21,127 bases of DNA from Lachnoclostridium sp. UBA3320 (GTDB lineage Bacteria > Bacillota > Clostridia > Lachnospirales > Lachnospiraceae), in contig DESG01000003.1 in the NCBI GenBank assembly GCA_002361175.1, positions 1 through 21,127 on the forward strand, in the 5' to 3' direction. The notes below the pieces were generated by a model. It saw nothing but the letters and a program-made list of their open reading frames with translations, was not told the DNA's origin and did no database searches. The translations under genes were made by a program, and so were the position numbers. This document shows, piece by piece, positions 7,659 to 15,078 of this stretch (the first letter of the stretch is position 1; each line of letters starts with the position of its first letter).

Positions 7659-8648
7659 TCAGTCTTTAAAAGCCAGTACCATCAATTCCATTGCAACATC
7701 AAAATTTACATTGGCATTAAGACGTATTTTAGCTTTGTCGATTGCTTTTATTATTTTTTCAATATCCTCATATCCACGTGTACTTGCCTGTTTTGATATT
7801 GCATTATATTCTCCCTGATACAACAAAATATTATTATCTTTTGTTACTTTAAACATAAGCACATCTCTATACCATAAAAGCATTAAATCAAGATAATCAT
7901 TTATATTATTTTTATTCTGTGCAAATATTTTAATAGTATTTACAATATCTGTTACATTCATATTATCTATAGATTTTAACAGATTCAGTACTTGATATTT
8001 CATTTCCTGAAAATCCTCAGAAGATGCAAAACGAATTGCCTTGCCCATATTGCCCTGACAAAATCCTGCCGCAATCTTGGCACGCTCAGGCTCAAGCTTA
8101 AAATATGATGTCAGATAATTTGCAATTTCACTGTTGTCTAGTGGTTTTAAATTTAAAGTAACACATCTTGATTGTATTGTAGGTAAAAGAGCAGCAATGT
8201 TATCAGTGATAAGTATTATTATAGCATATTCAGGTGGCTCTTCAATCGTTTTAAGCAATGCATTTTGTGCCTGCTCAGTCATTTTACCAGCATCGGGAAT
8301 TATATATATTTTATATTCACTGCTGTAAGGTTTAATGGTTATATCATTATTAAGCTGTTCACGTATATTATCAACGCTGATACTAGCTTTTTCATGTATT
8401 ATATATTTTATATCAGGATGGTTATGTGATTTTGCCTGCATACATGATTTGCAAACCTCACAAGAATCTATGCCATCAATGCGGTTTTGACATTGTATTG
8501 TCTGTGCAGCAGCATCAGATATAGTTCTTTTGCCTGTTCCTGATTCGCCGCATATTATATAAGCATGTGATATACTATTTTGTCTTATTGCATTTTGCAA
8601 ATGATTCTTAACTTGCACTTGTCCTATAATATCTCTAAAATTAGCCAT
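7659..8648 (-). CDS. holB: DNA polymerase III delta' subunit
   Basis: The clamp-loader delta' subunit, which helps open and load the beta sliding clamp. About 329 residues from ATG 8648. The AAA+ fold is clear: Walker A GESGTGKR (34-41), a four-cysteine zinc module (Cys53, 63, 66, 69), the acidic IIPDAGKMTEQAQNALLKTIEEPPE block and the SRC motif (160-162), followed by a helical C-terminal collar domain. The Walker A looks intact, as in many Gram-positive delta' proteins. ATG 8648 is chosen because GGAGG lies 7 nt upstream; a TTG at 8669 lies before that SD. It overlaps nothing and sits between yaaR and ricT. Confidence 0.94.
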   Translation of the reverse strand: MANFRDIIGQVQVKNHLQNAIRQNSISHAYIICGESGTGKRTISDAAAQTIQCQNRIDGIDSCEVCKSCMQAKSHNHPDIKYIIHEKASISVDNIREQLNNDITIKPYSSEYKIYIIPDAGKMTEQAQNALLKTIEEPPEYAIIILITDNIAALLPTIQSRCVTLNLKPLDNSEIANYLTSYFKLEPERAKIAAGFCQGNMGKAIRFASSEDFQEMKYQVLNLLKSIDNMNVTDIVNTIKIFAQNKNNINDYLDLMLLWYRDVLMFKVTKDNNILLYQGEYNAISKQASTRGYEDIEKIIKAIDKAKIRLNANVNFDVAMELMVLAFKD

Positions 8649-8686
8649 AGTTTCCCTCCAATCCTGCAATTATACTTTAACTTTAA

Positions 8687-9127
8687 TTAGGTGAAAATAT
8701 CAAGTAACAGTCCTCTGATTTCATCTATTTTACTAAGTATTGCAATATGGTCTTTTTCATCTTTTAAAAGTTCTGCAGCGAGTTCATCTAAGGTTTCATT
8801 AACTTGTTTTACTATGCCATAAACCCTGTGACGACCTTTTTTATCAAGGAAGTTTTCACGGCTAAATTTATGTGAATGACCAGCTATTTCATTCATAAAT
8901 TCTTTTATCATTTTACGATAGAGCTTCATATCACGCACGTCCATGCGTTTGCCCAATTTATAACCTTGTTGGGTTATATCTTCCATCATTGTGGCAAGTC
9001 CAGATTTTAATTCATTTTCTTCTAGTGTGTTAAGAAGTGTAAAACGGAAGGAATTGTCACTTTCACTTGTTTGGGCTTTTTGTTCCATCTGCTGTAACTG
9101 CTGCATAGGTGTTACTCTTAAATCCAT
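8687..9127 (-). CDS. yaaR: YaaR/DUF327 family protein
   Basis: A small, charged, largely helical cytoplasmic protein of about 146 residues in the DUF327 (YaaR) family, function unknown. Family-like features are the N-terminal MDLRV start, the central RENFLDKKGRHRVYGIV-like stretch and the C-terminal helix ending in the GLLLDIFT-type tail. ATG 9127 has AGGAGG about 10 nt upstream and follows the tmk stop by one base, suggesting translational coupling. The open frame extends to 9214 but that part overlaps tmk and is not needed. In Bacillus yaaQ (DarA) sits between tmk and yaaR; here it is absent. Confidence 0.88.
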   Translation of the reverse strand: MDLRVTPMQQLQQMEQKAQTSESDNSFRFTLLNTLEENELKSGLATMMEDITQQGYKLGKRMDVRDMKLYRKMIKEFMNEIAGHSHKFSRENFLDKKGRHRVYGIVKQVNETLDELAAELLKDEKDHIAILSKIDEIRGLLLDIFT

Positions 9128-9128
9128 G

Positions 9129-9773
9129 TCAAGTTTCCCCTCCTGTAGTAAAATATCCAGATACCTTTTTCCATATATCATCAGATACTTTTTCAATTCT
9201 TTGCATACCATCAACTATAATTATATTTTCTGTATCTTTAAATTGTTTAAATAAATCAAAGTATCTGTTTCTAACTTCTGTAAGACGCTTTTTATTTTCA
9301 AAAAGTTCAGTGCTTTCTCTTCCTTTTGCAATGCGATTAAGTGCAATGTCAGGGTCAATATCTATAAATATATGGCAGTCTGGACGAAGTTTCCCAGCTG
9401 CCATAGAATTTAAATCCATAACCCATTTTAATGGTACTTTTACACTTTGATAGGCATATGTAGAAAGAATATATCTGTCAGATATAACAGATATACCTTT
9501 TTCTAATTTTTTAATAAGCCCATCTTTATCATTTAGTATATGGTCGAGCCTGTCAGCAGCAAAAAGGGCAGCAAGGGCTGTTTCGTCCATCTGCACTTTT
9601 CCTGCCAGACACTGCCTTAGCAGAGAACCAACCACACCATCGGTTGGTTCTTTTGTTTCATGGCATATAAAGTTGTTTGCTTCAATGTGCTTTTTAAGAA
9701 GGTTTATTTGGGTTGTTTTACCACTGCCGTCAATACCTTCAAAAACAATGAAATGTCCTTTTGAAATGCTCAT
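9129..9773 (-). CDS. tmk: Thymidylate kinase
   Basis: Phosphorylates dTMP to dTDP for DNA synthesis. 214 residues, normal length. The P-loop is FEGIDGSGKTT (11-21), the KEPTDG motif is at 41-46, the DRY motif at 99-101 and the lid RIAKGRESTELFE at about 147-159. CGGAG about 8 nt before ATG 9773 supports the start. It begins 22 nt after the Ig-like secreted protein and overlaps no gene; yaaR starts one base after its stop. Here it is the head of the conserved tmk-holB-rsmI block. Confidence 0.96.
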   Translation of the reverse strand: MSISKGHFIVFEGIDGSGKTTQINLLKKHIEANNFICHETKEPTDGVVGSLLRQCLAGKVQMDETALAALFAADRLDHILNDKDGLIKKLEKGISVISDRYILSTYAYQSVKVPLKWVMDLNSMAAGKLRPDCHIFIDIDPDIALNRIAKGRESTELFENKKRLTEVRNRYFDLFKQFKDTENIIIVDGMQRIEKVSDDIWKKVSGYFTTGGET

Positions 9774-9794
9774 ATAGGTTCTCCGTGGAATTAA

Positions 9795-12338
9795 TCATAT
9801 ATCATATATGTCTGAATTTGTAAGATGTTCAAGGTCTACATCAAGTTCAACACTAAATTCTTCTGTCGTCTCATTTTCAAACTCTACCTCAAATGTAAAG
9901 TACTGACCATCATCAGTTCCAGCATTAAATTGTTTATCAACTGATGTCACTGCCTTATTGGCATTATCATCCGTATTTAGTTTAACTATACAGAATACTC
10001 CGTTGCCAATAAGGTCATATAAAGTATCATTAGGTATTTCCAAATAATGCTTCTGTTTTCCATTTTCATCTTCATATTTTTCTCCTTGATGATCTTTTTT
10101 GCCAGTTAGATATTCTTCTCTCATATAATCGTCAAATTCATGTGCACCTGCTGTACAATACTCATCTGGTTTAAAGTATACTTTAAAATCCTTATTACCA
10201 TCGTTAAACCAATGAGTTTCTTTATCCTCATCATACAAGTCATAGTTATCTGAATTTTTAAGGTCATGATTAATTGTATGAGATTTTTTGCCAAGCTTAA
10301 CTGTAATTTCAGAAATAATTGACCATGTATCTAATTCTCCTTCGTTAAGAATTATCGTTATATCCTCAATAGTCTCATCTTCATCATGTAATTCTATTGG
10401 TAAATTCCACTCTGTTCCATATGATTCCATACTTCCATATATATTAATTCCACCTTTAAGGTTAACAATAAATTCACCTTCTTGAAGACTATCAAAGTCA
10501 GTACCATAATCAATATACTTATATGGACTATCTTCTGGACTATCATAATCATCATCATAACCAAATATACATTCCAGACCTGTATCACTTACATATCCTT
10601 CATACTCCTTACCATTATGTTTTAAAGTTATAGAATTTATAAGTCTATTTGCCACTGGGTCATCAAAGTAAGCGTCTAAGTCTACATTTGGATTATCAGG
10701 GTCTACTGGTCTAGCTGTTCCTGTAGGTCTAGGAGCATCTGTTGGGTCTGGATTGTCTGGATTATCAGGGCTATCCGATGGAGCTGGTTCTTCTGATGCA
10801 GCGGGGCTGTTTGATGCATTAGGGTTTCCAGATGCATTTGGATTGCTAGATGCACTAGGACTTCCTGACGGACTAGCACTTCCAGATGGACTTGGACTAG
10901 AGCCATCATCTACTATAACATTAAATGTTCCTATTTTTTTCCTTGAGCTGCTAATAGTTGGAGCACTTGTAGCGCCTGAGTTTGTTTTAATGTTTGTTAC
11001 TGTTTCATAAACAGATATTTTTGTTTCGCCAACTTTTTTACCTACTGCAACAAGGAAGTCTTCGTCTTTGTTCATGCCGCCTGAACCAACGCTGCATATC
11101 TTTGAATTGGCGGATGTGTAATCATAAGTAGCCTTGACATTTCTGTATTTAAAAGGATATGCATTATAGGTACTGCCGTTTACTGATATTCTAAGTCCAT
11201 CGCTTAATAATTCATCAAGTATTTGTGCTTGGCTGACAGTTACATTTACTTTATCTTCTAATGTTTTGGTCGTTTTACCATTTCTAATTTCTTCGATGGT
11301 GACATCGGTATTGCCATATCCTATGCCTTCAAGCTTTGTAGAGCTATTTTTAACGTCTTCTGGTTTAAGCACTGTTACGTCTGCTGGACTAAGTTTATAC
11401 TGTGCGCCAGAAGGTCTGTTATAGATTACAATGCCACTGCCAACTGTGAGTACCTCTCCAAAACCTATAGTAAGTTCTTGGTCTAAAGATGATACAAATG
11501 TATCATTGGTAACGGTTACTTTCATCTTGCCTATTGTATGTGTCTTTTTATTCGCTGTTGTTTCCTGTACTGTGATGTCGCAAGTCTGTGTTGAGCTTCC
11601 GCTTCTAGTTGATGTAATCCTTGTGTTGGATGTACTTACAAGCCCAGAGTTACTTGAAGTCCATTTATAGGTTGCACCTGTTTCCATATCATCAAGCAAG
11701 TCATTGTTGTTAATGCTCATGTTGTATGCCATTTTTATTGAGTCTTTTTTAAAGGATGCACCTGTAACAGACACTCCTATTGCACCAACAGGTCTTGTTT
11801 TCTCGTTATGTACTTCATATATTGATATGGCTGCTCTGCCTGCTTTTTTAGCATGGATTATGCCATCAGAGCCGCCGCTTGCCACTTTAGTTGAAGTGCT
11901 TGAAATAACATATACAGCGTTTGGATTAGGGGTTTCAAGATATTTTTTTGGTTCTAGGGTATCTCCTGTCAACATATCAAATGATTTATATGTATCATTT
12001 AATGAGGTTTTATTGACATTTACTGTAAATGTTCCAACAGTATAAATTTCGCCATCGTATTTATATCTGACTTTAATTGATGCTGTACCATTATCAAGTC
12101 CTGTAATTATTCCTTTGGAATTTACTTTTGCCACTTTGGTTTTATTTGATGTATAAATATAAGTGGCATTTTTTAATTTGTCTGATAAAGGTATTGTATA
12201 CTGGTCGTTTACAAAAATAGTATTTTCACTTTGTCTCAATGTTGTTCTTGTAGTAGCAGCCTTGACATTGTTTGTAGTAAAAATTATGCCAAATAAAAAT
12301 ACAATACTTAGAAAAAATATTTTTAATTTAGCTTTCAT
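9795..12338 (-). CDS. Secreted protein with Ig-like (BIG2-type) repeats and Pro/Ser/Asn linker
   Basis: 847 residues. Signal peptide at 1-28 (Lys-rich, then IFFLSIVFLFGIIFTTNN, cut after VKA). Residues about 30-476 hold roughly five Ig-like strands-and-loops repeats with the bacterial Ig pattern of YTSNKTKVAKVNSKGIITGLDNGTASIKV, seen best at 30-108 and 115-192. Residues 480-551 are a low-complexity Pro/Ser/Asn/Asp linker. A C-terminal acidic domain (552-847) has no family I recognise. No LPXTG, membrane anchor or S-layer motif is visible, so it is probably released or bound by protein contact. GGGAGG lies 6 nt before ATG 12338. It sits 17 nt after the J-domain fusion and 22 nt before tmk, so the three are likely co-transcribed. 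Its function is unknown. Confidence 0.82.
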   Translation of the reverse strand: MKAKLKIFFLSIVFLFGIIFTTNNVKAATTRTTLRQSENTIFVNDQYTIPLSDKLKNATYIYTSNKTKVAKVNSKGIITGLDNGTASIKVRYKYDGEIYTVGTFTVNVNKTSLNDTYKSFDMLTGDTLEPKKYLETPNPNAVYVISSTSTKVASGGSDGIIHAKKAGRAAISIYEVHNEKTRPVGAIGVSVTGASFKKDSIKMAYNMSINNNDLLDDMETGATYKWTSSNSGLVSTSNTRITSTRSGSSTQTCDITVQETTANKKTHTIGKMKVTVTNDTFVSSLDQELTIGFGEVLTVGSGIVIYNRPSGAQYKLSPADVTVLKPEDVKNSSTKLEGIGYGNTDVTIEEIRNGKTTKTLEDKVNVTVSQAQILDELLSDGLRISVNGSTYNAYPFKYRNVKATYDYTSANSKICSVGSGGMNKDEDFLVAVGKKVGETKISVYETVTNIKTNSGATSAPTISSSRKKIGTFNVIVDDGSSPSPSGSASPSGSPSASSNPNASGNPNASNSPAASEEPAPSDSPDNPDNPDPTDAPRPTGTARPVDPDNPNVDLDAYFDDPVANRLINSITLKHNGKEYEGYVSDTGLECIFGYDDDYDSPEDSPYKYIDYGTDFDSLQEGEFIVNLKGGINIYGSMESYGTEWNLPIELHDEDETIEDITIILNEGELDTWSIISEITVKLGKKSHTINHDLKNSDNYDLYDEDKETHWFNDGNKDFKVYFKPDEYCTAGAHEFDDYMREEYLTGKKDHQGEKYEDENGKQKHYLEIPNDTLYDLIGNGVFCIVKLNTDDNANKAVTSVDKQFNAGTDDGQYFTFEVEFENETTEEFSVELDVDLEHLTNSDIYDI
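10686..10901 (-). repeat. Degenerate tandem repeats encoding the Pro/Ser/Asn linker
   Basis: The stretch encoding residues 480-551 of the Ig-like protein consists of short imperfect repeats (SPSGS-, SNPNAS-, DNPDNP-type). The underlying DNA repeats in about 18-base units, for example variants of GATGCATTTGGATT. Such repeats can change length by slippage. Spurious open frames on both strands here come from this composition. Confidence 0.6.
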
Positions 12339-12355
12339 AACAATTCCTCCCTTTT

Positions 12356-13540
12356 TTAAAATTTTGATTTGATAATTTTGATAGTATTATTGCTTTTACT
12401 TGCATCAGAGCATACGGCAAATACAGTATCTTCTAGAGTGTGTGACTGTTCATACTGCATTACTGCTGCATTTATAGTAAATCTTTCAGTCTGTCTTTGC
12501 TTTATAAGGGTTATATACCTATTTGCTGCAAGCATAGCCTGTTCACCTGTGGTTTCAACAAGCAGACATACTATCTGATCATCTCCAAAGCGCCCTATAA
12601 TATCGTTAATTCTGGCATTTGAACGTATAATACTTGCACACTGGCACAGACACTGTATTTCTTTTTCTGGGTCATCACAGTTTATTTGTATTGCTATAAA
12701 CGATATTGGATTGTGGTATCTTTTATGACGTTCAACCTCTTTAAAAGTATCGTCATAAAACCCTTTTTTGCTTAGTAGTCCTGTAAGAGGGTCATTGCGT
12801 GAAACAGCATTCTGGTACAGGGTTAATGGGTCATAGTTTTGGCGTCTTTGTGCAAGGAGTTTAAATTTTAAGGTAGCTCTTTTTACTGAGCGTACTCCTA
12901 GGCATATTTTCCACGAATTGCCATCAAATACTACATATTTATGTGCAGTATTTTTATCTATATTTGATGTCTGTAAATCTAAATCATGTATAATAACTGC
13001 AAATTCTGTAACTTTTGGATAGATAGTATCTCCAATACGGCATTTATTGTATATTTTATAAAGCTGTATGCGGTAATCTTGCATTTCATAACATGAACTG
13101 ACAGCCTCTCTCCAGTCGCTAAACTGTGAAAGGGTTATACGCATCTGGTCTTCAAGGGCAAGACAGGAATATGCATTTTCCCAATTTTTAGTAAGCATTG
13201 CATGAAAAAATTGGTCTAATACATCTTTTGGTGACGCATTTAAAATACCACGGTTTGAAAATGAAATGGAGGAGACATATGAAGATCTGTCAGTAAAGTG
13301 TGCTAACCATTTTTTATGGTACTCTGTACGGCTTGTACTATTGCCAAGTACATGGTAAGCTTCATTTATTTCAAGCATACGTACATCTTCATTGGCATTT
13401 TTGCTTGTGTCAGGGTGATATAAAGTACATAATTTACGGTATGCTGCTTTTATTATTTCGGGTGAAGCATCATAATGCACTTGCAATATATGATAATAAT
13501 CTTTAAATATTTCAGATCTGATGTATATACCTCCCTTCAT
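12356..13540 (-). CDS. J-domain / NTF2-like / degenerate GGDEF fusion protein
   Basis: 394 residues, apparently cytoplasmic. N-terminal J domain (about 12-78) starts DYYHILQVHYDASPEIIKAAY and has the essential HPD at 42-44, so it should stimulate a DnaK-type Hsp70. The middle (about 104-215) resembles an NTF2-like fold (DVLDQFFHAMLTKNWENAY, later YVVFDGNSWKICLG), assigned on pattern only. The C-terminus (248-394) is GGDEF-like: NDPLTGLLSKKGFYDD, then GRFGDDQI at 316-323 where active cyclases have RFGGDEF. The Gly-to-Asp and Glu-Phe changes suggest no diguanylate cyclase activity; it may bind c-di-GMP or GTP or only scaffold. The only ATG (13540) lacks an upstream SD; GGGAGG lies just inside the frame. 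It is followed by the Ig-like gene after 17 nt. Confidence 0.8.
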   Translation of the reverse strand: MKGGIYIRSEIFKDYYHILQVHYDASPEIIKAAYRKLCTLYHPDTSKNANEDVRMLEINEAYHVLGNSTSRTEYHKKWLAHFTDRSSYVSSISFSNRGILNASPKDVLDQFFHAMLTKNWENAYSCLALEDQMRITLSQFSDWREAVSSCYEMQDYRIQLYKIYNKCRIGDTIYPKVTEFAVIIHDLDLQTSNIDKNTAHKYVVFDGNSWKICLGVRSVKRATLKFKLLAQRRQNYDPLTLYQNAVSRNDPLTGLLSKKGFYDDTFKEVERHKRYHNPISFIAIQINCDDPEKEIQCLCQCASIIRSNARINDIIGRFGDDQIVCLLVETTGEQAMLAANRYITLIKQRQTERFTINAAVMQYEQSHTLEDTVFAVCSDASKSNNTIKIIKSKF

Positions 13541-13555
13541 TTATCAATGTTTGGT

Positions 13556-13594
13556 AAAAAAGGTATGATAACATCCAGTTTCTGCCACCATACC
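13556..13594 (-). terminator. Intrinsic terminator after murA
   Basis: On the minus strand GGTATGGTGGCA (13594-13583) pairs with TGTTATCATACC (13573-13562), 12 bp including three G-U pairs, loop of 9, then six U. The wobbles fit minus-strand RNA only. It ends just 15 nt before the ATG of the next gene. Confidence 0.65.
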
Positions 13595-13620
13595 ATAAAA
13601 AAGCATCATAAATTTGTCAC
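13592..13620 (-). promoter_or_regulatory. Candidate promoter of the J-domain/GGDEF gene, overlapping the terminator
   Basis: Minus strand GTGACA (13615-13620), 17-nt spacer, TATGGT (13592-13597). The -10 overlaps the first arm of the murA terminator, and transcription would begin inside that arm, near 13585, so transcripts from it would not form the full terminator. Confidence 0.4.
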
Positions 13621-14922
13621 TTAGCTTACTTTTAATTTAAATTTTTGGACAGCACGCTCGTCATCAATATGGATTTTTTGCATATAAGCACCAAGTGCTG
13701 TCATTTTGCCTTCAAAATTCTCATATCCACGTTCTATATAGTGGATAGAATCTATAGTAGTATAGCCATCTGCTACAAGTCCAGCAATAACAAGTGCAGC
13801 ACCAGCACGTAAATCTGGAGCAGAAATAGCAGCACCTGTAAGACTGTCAACGCCTTCAATAATGGCTACATTGCCTTCAACTTTTATAGAAGCTCCCATA
13901 CGAGATAATTCATCAACATATTTAAATCTATTTTCAAAAATACTTTCAGTAACTGTACTTGTTCCAGATGACAATGCAAGAAGTGTTGAAATCTGTGGCT
14001 GCATATCAGTTGGAAATCCAGGATAAGGAAGAGTCTTAATCTGCGTGTGGCAAAGTCTGCTGTTAGAGGATACTCTTACAGCGTCATCAAATTCTTCAAC
14101 AGAAACACCTATTTCAGTAAGTTTCCCAGAAATTGCCTCTAAATGACGTGGAATAACATTTTTAATAAGTACATCTCCCTTTGTTGCAGCAGCAGCAACC
14201 ATAAATGTACCTGCTTCAATCTGGTCAGGTATAATAGAGTATTCACTTGAATGGAGCTTTGAAACACCATTAATGCGGATTTTATCTGTACCAGCTCCTT
14301 TAATATCAGCTCCCATACTGTTTAAGAAACTTGCAACATCGACAATATGCGGTTCTTTGGCAGCGTTTTCAATAACTGTACGTCCGTCTGCCATACAAGC
14401 TGCAAGCATTATATTAATAGTTGCACCAACAGAAACGACATCAAGATAAATATGTTTTCCTACAAGCTTATCAGCAAATGTATTAATCATTCCATATTCG
14501 ATATTTACAGTAGCACCCAAAGCACGAAATCCTTTAAGGTGCTGGTCGATTGGACGGCTGCCAATATCGCATCCGCCAGGAAGTGCTACATCTGCCTTAT
14601 TATATTTACCAAGCAAGGCTCCAAGAAGGTAGTAAGAAGCACGTATTTTACGGATAGAATCATAGTCAATAGTAACATCATTAATCGTGCTTCCATTAAT
14701 TTTGACAGTATGAGGATTTATGCGTTCAACAGTAGCACCAATCCCCTTTATAGCTTCTAACAGTACATTTATATCTCTTACATCAGGTAAGTTATCAATT
14801 AAAACTGTTTCATCTGTCATAATAGCGGCAGCTAGTATGCCAAGAGCGGCATTTTTAGCACCGCCAATAGTTACCTCTCCAAGAAGAGGTGTGCCACCTT
14901 TTATTATATATTGATTTTCCAT
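13621..14922 (-). CDS. murA: UDP-N-acetylglucosamine 1-carboxyvinyltransferase
   Basis: Catalyses the first committed step of peptidoglycan synthesis, moving enolpyruvate from PEP to UDP-GlcNAc. 433 residues from ATG 14922, normal length. The N-terminal IGGAKNAAL (19-27) carries the catalytic Lys-Asn (23, 24). The active-site loop LPGGCDIGSRPIDQHL has Cys118, equivalent to E. coli Cys115; fosfomycin alkylates this cysteine, so there is no Cys-to-Asp resistance change. Other family blocks (NAAKEPHIVDVASFLNSMGA, PYPGFPTDMQPQ, ENRFKYVDELSRMGA, DLRAGAALVIAGL) are complete. ATG 14922 has GAGGTG upstream; an ATG at 14949 is in frame but less supported. It has its own promoter at 15049-15076 and terminator at 13556-13594. 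Confidence 0.96.
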   Translation of the reverse strand: MENQYIIKGGTPLLGEVTIGGAKNAALGILAAAIMTDETVLIDNLPDVRDINVLLEAIKGIGATVERINPHTVKINGSTINDVTIDYDSIRKIRASYYLLGALLGKYNKADVALPGGCDIGSRPIDQHLKGFRALGATVNIEYGMINTFADKLVGKHIYLDVVSVGATINIMLAACMADGRTVIENAAKEPHIVDVASFLNSMGADIKGAGTDKIRINGVSKLHSSEYSIIPDQIEAGTFMVAAAATKGDVLIKNVIPRHLEAISGKLTEIGVSVEEFDDAVRVSSNSRLCHTQIKTLPYPGFPTDMQPQISTLLALSSGTSTVTESIFENRFKYVDELSRMGASIKVEGNVAIIEGVDSLTGAAISAPDLRAGAALVIAGLVADGYTTIDSIHYIERGYENFEGKMTALGAYMQKIHIDDERAVQKFKLKVS

Positions 14923-15048
14923 ATTGTTGCACCTCATATATATATTCAAATGTAAGTAGTATATTCTATTTTTATATTTAAACCCAATTTAAAAGTAATA
15001 TTGGATAATATGTATTTTACAAATGTGTATGCTTTAACGCATAACCCT

Positions 15049-15076
15049 ATTATAAACAAATGACTAATTATGTCAA
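15049..15076 (-). promoter_or_regulatory. murA promoter
   Basis: Minus strand: perfect TTGACA (15071-15076), 16-nt spacer, perfect TATAAT (15049-15054), giving a leader of about 120 nt. The -35 begins two bases after the stop codon of the upstream ATPase. A small stem-loop (TATGC/GCATA, 15028-15043) lies at the beginning of the leader. Confidence 0.8.
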
Positions 15077-15078
15077 CT

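Noticed and set aside
10700..11010. Open frames on either strand across the Pro/Ser/Asn linker
   Set aside because: They arise from the repetitive composition of the coding sequence of the Ig-like protein and have no start signals.
13621..14922. Intrinsic fosfomycin resistance in MurA
   Set aside because: The active-site cysteine (Cys118, in LPGGCDIGSRP) is present. The resistance form has Asp there.
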